From Anthoceros angustus (lineage: Eukaryota > Streptophyta > Anthocerotopsida > Anthocerotales > Anthocerotaceae): 64,000 bases of DNA. The stretch is taken from NCBI GenBank assembly GCA_010909165.1, contig MU008181.1, forward strand, positions 372,001 to 436,000. The letters run 5' to 3'. Made by a program: the position numbers and the translations under genes. The stretch's first letter is position 1. Every line of letters begins with the position of its first letter. Below the pieces are notes generated by a model. That model searched no databases. It was not told the DNA's origin and was given only the letters and a program-made list of their open reading frames with translations. Below, in pieces: positions 56,156 through 64,000 of the stretch.

Positions 56156-56216
56156 CACATGCTGAATGCCACGCGAGGCGCATGTATTGCGGGCGTCGGC
56201 GGGAGAACAGGAAGCG
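56156..56216. repeat. Dispersed 61-nt repeat, copy B
   Basis: The sequence from cacatgctgaatgcc to acaggaagcg is the reverse complement of 41331-41391. It sits 340 bp upstream of the UBP14 start codon. Confidence 0.85.
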
Positions 56217-56717
56217 ACACGGGCGTCCGCCAGGTTAGGACTCCCACACGCCCGTCATCGCGAGCGCTCTCGCTGTTGATTTCTGGACACGCCCGCACAG
56301 AGGGCGTGAAACGGATTTCCAATCCCGCTCCGTTACTTTGAACGGGATCCGTGCAATGTACCTGGCCCAACAACCCGGTGCCCTAGCCCGGGGCCCGGCC
56401 TTTCTTCATGACTTGGCTGCTAGGGCACAGTAAATATAAACCTCCTGGAGTTCCTATTCCTCTGGTTCCAGGACATGACGCAGAAATCGGCCGGGCTGGA
56501 GTCCCGTCCAGTCCAGACCATACCCGGTCCGGGACCCGGGCGCCAGGAACTAAGCCCTAGAAACGCAAGAGGCTATGGTAATGCGCGTTCATATTTATGG
56601 GAGCTGGAGGCTTACAGGAAATTGGGGAGGCCTGGTGTAAGACAGTAAGGGCTGGTGTAATTCTCGGTTTAGGATTTTGGTAAAGAAATTTGTGCGAGGG
56701 GCGAGCTGGGCAGGGCT

Positions 56718-58386
56718 ATGGAGGTGGATGGTCCCGCAAGAGCTGGGAGCAAGCGCGTTTTGAGAGTGGGCAACTCGGGCGGTAGGGTTTGCCACTACTG
56801 GCAGGAGGGCAGATGCCTCAAGGGAGACGATTGCACCTTCCTGCACCCCGGGAGCCCCGGGACTACGGGCAGGGGAGCGGGGAATGGCGTGCAGGCCAGG
56901 CTGGGGAGGCCGCGAGGTGCCAAGGCTGGGGGAGGCAGGGGAGGGTTTGCCACCTCGCAGCGGAGGACCAAGGACAGGGTATGTTCTTATTTCATCAAGG
57001 GGGATTGCATCAAGGGCGACCAGTGCAACTATCTGCACGCCCACACCACTTGCCCCGGAGTGACCTTGATGACCATGCTCAATGGGCATGAGAAGGTGAG
57101 TTGTGTGGAGATGATGTTGGTTCAGAAGCGTCGGGGCTGGCTTTCTCTGGCTGGAGCTTATTAGGGCTCACAGGTGGAAGTGCTTCTTGTGTATTCGACT
57201 GCAGGCTGTGAGGGCAATTGCTTTGCCAGCTGGTTCATCCATGCTGTATACTGGAGGGCAGGATGAGACAGTGAGGGTATGGGATTGTACAACAGGGCAA
57301 TGTACGACTGTGGTGTCAATGGGGGGGGATGTGGGGGCCCTGATCACCGAGGCGGGATGGCTGTTCGTGGGGCTGCCGAACGAGGTGAAGGTGAGTGTTG
57401 GAGGCATCAGGTTTTGTGCGTTTTGGTGGGGTTGCTGGCAGCTGTTCCTTCTCCGTTGTTGACCTTTTGCTGGGTGCTGGGTGTTTGCAGACATGGAATA
57501 TGCAGACCTCGGCGCAGCAGAGTCTGCCTGGGTCTTTTGGGCAGGTTCATGCCCTTGCGATCAACACTGACGTGTTGTTTGCTGGGACCCAAGATGGGTT
57601 GATCGTTGCCTGGAAATTTAGTCCCACCAGCAACTCTTTTGAACCTGCGGCGACATTTGTCGGGCATACGGGGCCTGTCATCACTCTTGCTGTCGCTGGC
57701 GGGCGGCTGTACTCGGGGTCGATGGACAAGTCCATCAGGGTGTGGGATCTCGCCACCGGAAGCTGCTTGCAGGACTTTCAGGCTCACACGAATGTGGTCA
57801 TGGGTCTGCTCTGTTGGGAGCAATTTCTGCTCTCCTGTTCGCTTGATGGGACAATCAAAGTAAGTCATGGAGTTAATGTAAGTTCGTGCTGCGGGACGTG
57901 GCTCCTCTGGTTGATGATCTGGCCTTTGCAATCTTTCGTTGTGCTAACTCACGTGTTTCCACCTCAGGTCTGGGCTGCCAATTCTGCTGGCTCGCTTGAA
58001 GTCACGTACACACATCCAGAAGACGGAGAAACGTCCGCGTTGCAGGGTGCACTTAGTATATGTGGTTTCGTCGATCCTGATAACAAGCCCGTTTTGCTGT
58101 GCTCCTACAACGACAACTCAGTCAGGCTGTTTGACCTCCCCACGTACGTGTCCCTCCACATGCACACCTTCATCTTCCCGAATCACACCTTGTTTGTCAC
58201 ACGGGCCATCCTGCAATACCAACTGTGGCAATCATGTACATCCGCAGGTTTACTGAACGAGGATCCTTGTTCTCAAGGGAGGAAGTCCGGTCATTGGCAG
58301 TGGGCCCTGGTGGATTGCTGTTTTCTGGTGACAGCCATGGCGCTGTTAAAATATGGAGATACCAAAAGGCTGTGGAAAACTCGTGA
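56718..58386 (+). CDS. CCCH zinc finger and WD40 repeat protein (ZFWD type), five exons
   Basis: Plant zfwd-type protein combining two CCCH zinc fingers with a WD40 propeller; related proteins are thought to bind RNA, but the function is poorly known. Exons: 56718-57095, 57205-57390, 57491-57859, 57968-58143 and 58248-58386, totalling 1248 nt and 415 residues. Finger 1 is CHYWQEGRCLKGDDCTFLH and finger 2 CSYFIKGDCIKGDQCNYLH, separated by a Gly/Arg-rich linker. The WD repeats show MLYTGGQDETVRVWDCTTGQ, VLFAGTQDGLIVAWKF, RLYSGSMDKSIRVWDLATGS, LLSCSLDGTIKVWA and LLFSGDSHGAVKIWRY. The protein ends soon after the last repeat. All introns are GT-AG and exon phases agree. It is divergent from UBP14, with 901 bp between start codons. 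Confidence 0.95.
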
Positions 58387-59349
58387 CCACCGACAAGGAG
58401 CTAGCTAGAGTTTAGCCTCACACCCCTGTGAATATGACACCGCATTGGTGTCGAGTTAGAGCAGAAAAAGGCTTCGAGCGGGACTGGCGAAACCTCGGCG
58501 ATTGTCGGGAATGCCACGTGTATCATCTGAGTTAGAGAAAACCTGCCTTTCAAACAAAAGGCAAAAGAGCGTGCTTGGCACTTGTACATACATGTAGTCG
58601 AATGAATCTTGCAACCGTTGCATCGCCTTCAACGACGCAACGTCCCAAATTGGGACTTGGGCACTCTCTGCAGCAGATCATGCCCTAAAAAATTCATATT
58701 TTCTGGTAGATCCGTTTAGCTTTGGAAGCTGTGTCTTTGCATGTCGTAAACAAAAAAGTTGGACACAGGATTCGGCCATACCCAATGCCATGAGGGTGAG
58801 GAGCTGTTGCTGAAACTGGAGGCGTGGAGACAACAAGAGAAGGCGAGGGTCTATGGACCTGCTCTTTCGTCTCGCGGCTTTTTTAGGTCAGTCTGTTTCT
58901 GACCCTGTGGCTTGACAATATCCGAGCCAAGCTCGATATGGAACAGGCTGCCAGGACTGAGGTCCAGCCTCAAGAAGCTCCCGCTCGCCGCATGGTTTCT
59001 GCAAGGTCCTTCCCTTTCGATTCACGTCGCACTCTGCCACCCTGCAAGGTCCAAGGCCTGTCGATCCGTGAACCCTCCCAGCAGTTGGGGAGCATGCAAG
59101 ACTACCACACCAGGTAGCCTTTGCAGTCATAGCCAAGGCTTGCGCGAGGCCATGAGCACAGCACATCTCACACCAGTCTCCATCCATGCCTCCACTCCAT
59201 TAGCGGCATGGCCCCTGTCCGACATTAGCGTCCGCTGGCCTCATGTGGCCGGTGCCTCCAGAAAATGAAAGCTCTGAACAAACATTTTCCATCCCATTAA
59301 ACATGAATGATCTTGTATTCATTTGGTTGCAATATTTTCCTATCAATGG

Positions 59350-59600
59350 GTGATGTGAAACTCTATGAAACAACCTTTGATTTTGCTGCATTGCGTCCAT
59401 GTGGGATCTTTGCAAGTGTGAAACTCTTTGAAACAACCTTCGATTTCGCTGCACTGCGTTCATGTGGGATCTTTGCAAGTTTGAAACTCTTAGAAACAAC
59501 CTTCGACTTCGCTGAACTAGTATTCGCCGCACTCTGTTCATATGGGATCTTGCGGATGTGCATCTCTTTGAAACAACCTTGGACTTTGCCGAACTAATAT
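59350..59600. repeat. 63-nt minisatellite, about four copies
   Basis: The landmark gaaacaacctt occurs at 59367, 59430, 59493 and 59570. The first three are exactly 63 nt apart and the last interval is 77 nt because of a small insertion. Frames on both strands read through as 21-residue repeats (for example LFETTFDFAALRSCGIFAS), probably by chance. Confidence 0.9.
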
Positions 59601-60245
59601 TCGGTTCGTGTGTGATCTTTGCTTTTTTTTATGCACCAATATTGGCAAATCTTTCTTTGAATCAAAATCGGAAGGACGTAGTTTTCTCTTGGCGCTTGAT
59701 TGAACCATCTTTAAAAATATCATATGCCGTATATACAACACAAAAAATATCCCATCTACCAATTCCTTCTCCACACTCTCCCTGCTCTTCCTTTTCTTCT
59801 TCTACTCCTCCTGCGCACGAGATTTCAAAGAATCTCATGAGAGACACAACTTGGAAGCCTACTGTATAGACTACCTAGGTGGACTGGCCATAGCATACAT
59901 ATGTAGAATTCATCTATCCTCCCATTGGCAAAGCCCTAACTCAGATCTAGATGTGGCAGGCAAGACTGGATCGGGCAAAATTGACGTCTCTGATCTCTCA
60001 TACAACCCATCATCCGAACATGCATTATTAATCCTTCACATTATTAAATACAGATTAAGCCCATGTCGCAACTTCTTACAAGATGAAAGTTGTTTCAAAT
60101 GTCCTTCAAATACTGTGGTCACTTTCATAAAGGCTGCTGAATTTTTATTACAAATATTTTGTGATAAATAATACGATAGATGGCCATAGTAATGGACAAG
60201 ATTCCAAATTATGCTGCTCATTTGCAAAATAATGATATGCTAAAA

Positions 60246-60540
60246 TCATACTCAGTTGGTTAATTCCGTACTAGATCCCATCACCTGAGGATCGAGACTG
60301 ACCGTTGGCTTAAGCCCGTGCCTCCTCACTTCTCAGGAAGAGAACTTATTTGCAAGATCTGTTCCCTAAGTCTTGTAAGGAGGGGTGTGTGCAAACAGCT
60401 CTTTCCCGTCAATAAGCATTGCCAACAAAGTACTTTCTTTGTTTAGCCGAGGGAGCTGGTAGAGCAGAGGATGTTATCTTCATAGAGGTCTGAGTTTGTC
60501 TTCGCCAATGTGAAGGATCAGCCAAGGCTGGCTGAAAAAT
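60246..60540 (+). repeat. Possible tRNA-derived SINE-like segments
   Basis: At 60251 actcagttggtta resembles a Pol III A box, followed 38 nt later by ggatcgagact, close to a B box. At 60448 a second tRNA-like stretch (gagctggtagagcagagga) is followed by a weaker B-box-like gtctgagtttgtc. Neither folds into a convincing intact tRNA. A hairpin (ctatttatgtcc / ggacataaatag, 61402-61448) followed by ttgttgttgttgg at about 61453-61465 could be a related 3' tail. Confidence 0.35.
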
Positions 60541-62522
60541 GTAGAAGAGTAGGGGTCCCTCTTGCCAAGTCTAAGTGGGAAGCATCATTCAGATCTTCTC
60601 TACATTCCTACTGAATTTGTCTAGTCCTGTTGCTTAGAGCAGGCCTTCTACAGCATTTGTCCATTTAAGAAGAAGAAAAATTTTATTTAAGTCCACTAAG
60701 GATGGATTTCTGTCAAGGATAAGCTTGCAGTTGTATGCTATTTTCATTTGTGTGTGTATGGAAAGTGACATCATTATTGATGGGCATTGCGTGTGTGTGT
60801 GTTGAGAAGTTGTATTGACAGTGATCAAGGCTCTTGTTTACAGGCCTCGCACATAAGGAATTCCCCATTTTTCCTCATCCTACATTTGGAACAAGTGCGT
60901 GATCGGTGGTTCCTCATTGTGTCCAATTAGTTGCCTCAACAGTGTGTTCGTTAAGCCACGAGAGTCGTATGGAAGTCAGAAGGCATTGTCTGAAGTATTT
61001 GGCTCCTCAACAGTACCAAAAGAGGAGTCGAAACACTTAACCTAGAGGGTTTGAGGAGTTGTGGCCACACCCTTTTTCAAATCAATCTTTTCATAGTCTA
61101 GAATGTGAAATGTATTTCCTATTCTATTGCTTATGTGGGCATTCAGACTCAATTCTCTTGTCTTTTTTAGTGTACTAGTTTTCCCTTGCACAAATTTCTT
61201 TCTTTTTGTATCCCTAAGCTCTCTAGATTTTGTCTTTATGAGCTTTTGGACCATTGGCAAGCCTTGTTGGACCAGTTCTTATAACTTTTGCCTTTGTATT
61301 CATCTTTTATAACTTTTCCCTCTTTTATCTGAAATAACTACCATCTGTGTAGTTCATACGTACATATGTGTACTATGCTTTTCACCTCTTTCACGCTATA
61401 CTATTTATGTCCCATGGTGGTCCTTCCACCCTTAGTGGACATAAATAGAGTTATTGTTGTTGTTGGTCTCTAAGATGAGGTGTCACATGGAATGCTTATG
61501 TTTTGATAATTTTAAGTCTCAATGGGATCTCATTTTGTTGTGTATCTCCCGTGCTCTCCCGTGCTTGCGATATAGATTGCTTGGCATTTTTGTATGTCCA
61601 CAGGTTAAGGACATTTATCTTGTACGAAAATCAAAATAGAATACAGGAGTGCTAAGTTATAAATGTGTGTCTAAATGGCTTAGGCCAAATGGATGCACAT
61701 TTATAAGAACATGATTAATAGCTATTGCCCTTGACTCGGTATTTAGATAGGGTGTCTAGAGGGAGTAGATGCCCTTGGTACTAGTAGTTTAGGTACACCA
61801 GGGGACAAGATGTTCGGTACAAGTTCCATGATAAGAAAATTCTATCAAATTCCATCCGAGTGGACTAGAATTCTTGTTCTATACGGGGACCGACACATGC
61901 AGGTCCCCGGGTTCCTGGCACCGGCAACCCAGCGACGGTGGCGGCCGGCGATGGAGCGGACGGATGACTGCTGTTAGTTTGTGCGGAGATTCAGCACCTG
62001 CCGCTGAAAGGGTTGCTGGAGCAAGCGAGCGAAGATGGGCAATTCGGAGGTTCGCAGTTGTATACATTCTAGCACTTCGTTGTCAGGCATCCATGGAAGG
62101 GCCAAACTTGTGCCGGCAGGGTCCTGACGTCAGGGAATTGCAGGAAGACAAGCACTACTTTTCGAGGATGCGTGAGTGGGGATGCGGCACAAGAGTCCTG
62201 GCAGCGGAAGCACCTCGTCTCCGGCATTGGAGAATGGCGTAAGCCTCCTTAGAGGTTCAAGGAACTCAAGCCGGCAGCTGATCAAAGATGCCAAACTTAC
62301 GGAACGTGAGACACATGCATCCACTGGAGCGCACATGGCTTGCACATGGAACCTGGAGCACACGAGGGGGGAAGCACATCCACCATGAGAGAATCCTGTA
62401 CAGCACTGGGACCAAGCTCAGTTCACCAAACCGCTCTAAGATCAGAGCCTGCCAGGAGGGTCCAGAAACTGCTGCAGAGATAAAGAACGGAGGACGTACA
62501 ACCAGGTGGTTATGGATATAGC

Positions 62523-64000
62523 TCATACGACCAGGTTTACGTCGCCCCCGGGATTGCACAACTTCCCCGCGACCTTCAGCATCTCATCCACCTCCACAAT
62601 TTTCTCTCTCGGCTTTCCCTTCAAGCCTCCCAGTTCCCGCTCCTTTTCATCGATTTTAGCCCAATCTTGGAAGGAAATTGTTGCGGTGCCCTTTTCTTCT
62701 AGAATGCTCTGCAAGCCCTGCCCTCCTCCTTTCAGAGGAAGGGGTTCTGAACCTAGCAAGCCTGTCTTATGGTCCTCCACAATAGCCTCGATCTGTAAGC
62801 AAGAGTTCTCCTCTATTCAGATATCTCGAGATAAGTGGTCTGTAGATAAGAGAATGCCATAAGAGGGGTAAGACTTACCGTTTCCTCCGCACAAGTCAGG
62901 TTGGTCCCGATGATCCCTGTGGGACCCCTCTTGAGCCAGCCAACCACATAAAGGCCGCCTTCAGTCGAGGTCTCATCCTTCTGATTGGCGAGCACTCGAC
63001 CAAAAACATTCGGGATGACCCCTGATGACAGCCACCATTCATTGCTTCAGCCACTGCCATTCATGCCAAGGAGCATAACTGCAAGCAGGCAGAAACAGGA
63101 AAGGACAGACAAACCTCGTTTTTCATCAAAAGGCACTCCAGCAACTGGTATGGACTTGTAGCCAATGCTCTTCAGCACCAGCCTAATCAGTACAGTCCTT
63201 GTGTTTAAGATTCCACATCATGGGCATCACAGTTGATTCGAAAAGAGAAGGAGAAATGAGAGACACAAGACGCACCCTGCTTTGATTTCTTCAAATTCTC
63301 CTGTACCAACCGCGATTTGGCCACCACCTTCGTGTCTCTCTGCCATTGACAGATAAAAATACTCAAAATCACCACAATGCATGCAACAACGAGGACAGGT
63401 ACATGTTAATATATGACGAAGACGGAATACTCACTGAGAACCGACTTCTCCAGGCTCACCCCGCCGACCCTTCGGCCATTACCTGAGGGGAGTATCACAT
63501 GTGGGGCTCTGAAAAACACGAAGTCAAGTTTCTTATCGACCTCTGATGCGTTCTTGTTGGCAGCAGCTTTGCAGAAAAGCTCGTATACACGCTTGTGGCT
63601 TCGACTGGCTTTCATCTCTGCCTGCAGGCAATAACACCGGCTGCACAGGCAGCCTTGATGTCAATTTCCAAGGCTGCCTTGCTACACATCCCTTGGAATA
63701 GTACCAAGGGCGGCAATCATGAGCAAGCAGAGGAAGAGGTCATTAGTGCACCGAGTCCATGGCAGAGGTAGATAAATCCTGCTCTTGTACATTCACCTCC
63801 AAGTCTTTCATTCCTTCAGTTCAACGTTTCCTACTGTGAGGATGTCAGCACATAAGAAATGTAAAAGTTCAGCATAATCACACAACATACACTAGGCGCA
63901 ATGACCAGAAGCAACACCGCATGCATTCCAGCTGATGGTCAGCACAGACGAATTACCAAGAAGCTCACGGAGCTCTTTGGCAGTGCAAGCAGCTTGAACA
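62523..64000 (-). CDS. MFDR: Mitochondrial NADPH:ferredoxin (adrenodoxin) reductase, 5' end outside window
   Basis: FAD flavoprotein that passes electrons from NADPH to mitochondrial ferredoxin, used in Fe-S cluster and biotin synthesis. Only the C-terminal exons lie in the window. In protein order they show VQAACTAKELRELL (partial, at the edge), SHKRVYELFCKAAANK, KLDFVFFRAPHVILPS, GGVSLEKSVL, then a segment ending VLKSIGYKSIPVAGVPFD. The FAD/NADP-contact motif GLYVVGWLKRGPTGIIGTNL follows with CAEET, and the last exon reads VEDHKTGLLGSEPLPLKGGG to KIDEKERELGGLKGKPREK. The stop (tga) is at 62525-62523. At least five short introns interrupt it. No break was seen in the visible part. Confidence 0.92.

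Larger units (their letters stand above)
58387..62522. other. Gene-poor, largely AT-rich region
   Basis: More than 4 kb without a supported gene between the ZFWD-type and MFDR genes. It holds the 63-nt minisatellite, tRNA-related SINE-like segments and a hairpin next to a TTG run, listed separately. Short open frames, including those at 61874-62242 and 58912-59268, show no domain or splice context. Confidence 0.6.

Noticed and set aside
60448-60520. Intact tRNA gene
   Set aside because: The D-arm-like part is suggestive, but the acceptor and T arms do not pair convincingly and the B box is poor.
61874-62242. 122-codon plus-strand frame before MFDR
   Set aside because: No recognisable domain, no splice context and no supporting composition.

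Overview
This window is nuclear DNA from a plant with a compact genome. The genes have short spliceosomal introns (about 80-130 nt where both ends could be placed), little space between genes, and typical plant families: PLS-class and P-class PPR proteins, DET2, PATROL1, a chloroplast ABCB transporter, a CAS-like rhodanese protein, a TORNADO1-like Roco protein and UBP14. A plastid-type VanY D,D-carboxypeptidase, E/E+ PPR proteins that end before a DYW domain, and the Roco protein point to a non-seed land plant (bryophyte, lycophyte or fern grade) or a close streptophyte relative. I cannot name the species. No bacterial, viral, CRISPR, rRNA or intact tRNA feature was seen.

Layout. 1-1884 (+) is the 3' part of a PLS-E PPR gene built from near-identical tandem blocks. 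2458-5392 (-) is a second PLS-E+ PPR gene, head-to-head with EIF2B3 (5535-6896, +) over only 142 bp. 7234-13412 (-) is PATROL1, 15034-16290 (-) MOB1 and 16898-19788 (-) an ABCB29-like transporter. 19.8-22.2 kb is a repeat-rich gap. 22276-23509 (-) encodes the SNARE VTI1, divergent from DET2 (23975-24742, +). A small secreted Cys-rich protein (25676-26116, -) and a CAS-like thylakoid rhodanese protein with 69-residue acidic repeats (26798-30984, -) follow. 31680-34949 (+) is an EMB2654-like PPR gene and 36309-40655 (-) the Roco gene.

41.3-45.2 kb is an accessory island. It holds a 32-nt array, a roughly 2-kb element with long inverted repeats, and a degenerate second copy of UBP14 that still carries intron sequence. 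Then come TEX10/IPI1 (45369-49914, +), the VanY-like peptidase (50026-51069, -), intact UBP14 (51397-55816, -) and a CCCH/WD40 protein (56718-58386, +). 58.4-62.5 kb is a mostly AT-rich, gene-poor stretch with minisatellites and SINE-like sequence. 62523-64000 (-) is mitochondrial NADPH:ferredoxin reductase, cut by the window edge.

The genes are mostly unlinked housekeeping functions: organelle RNA processing (three PPRs), translation initiation and ribosome assembly (EIF2B3, TEX10), membrane traffic (PATROL1, VTI1), growth control (MOB1, DET2, Roco), ubiquitin recycling (UBP14) and plastid or mitochondrial functions (ABCB29-like, CAS-like, VanY, MFDR). Gene models for PPR2, MOB1, VTI1, the Roco gene and the CCCH/WD40 gene were checked by hand: the proposed exons sum to whole codon numbers and give proteins close to the expected family length. 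Exon ends in the other multi-exon genes are approximate.
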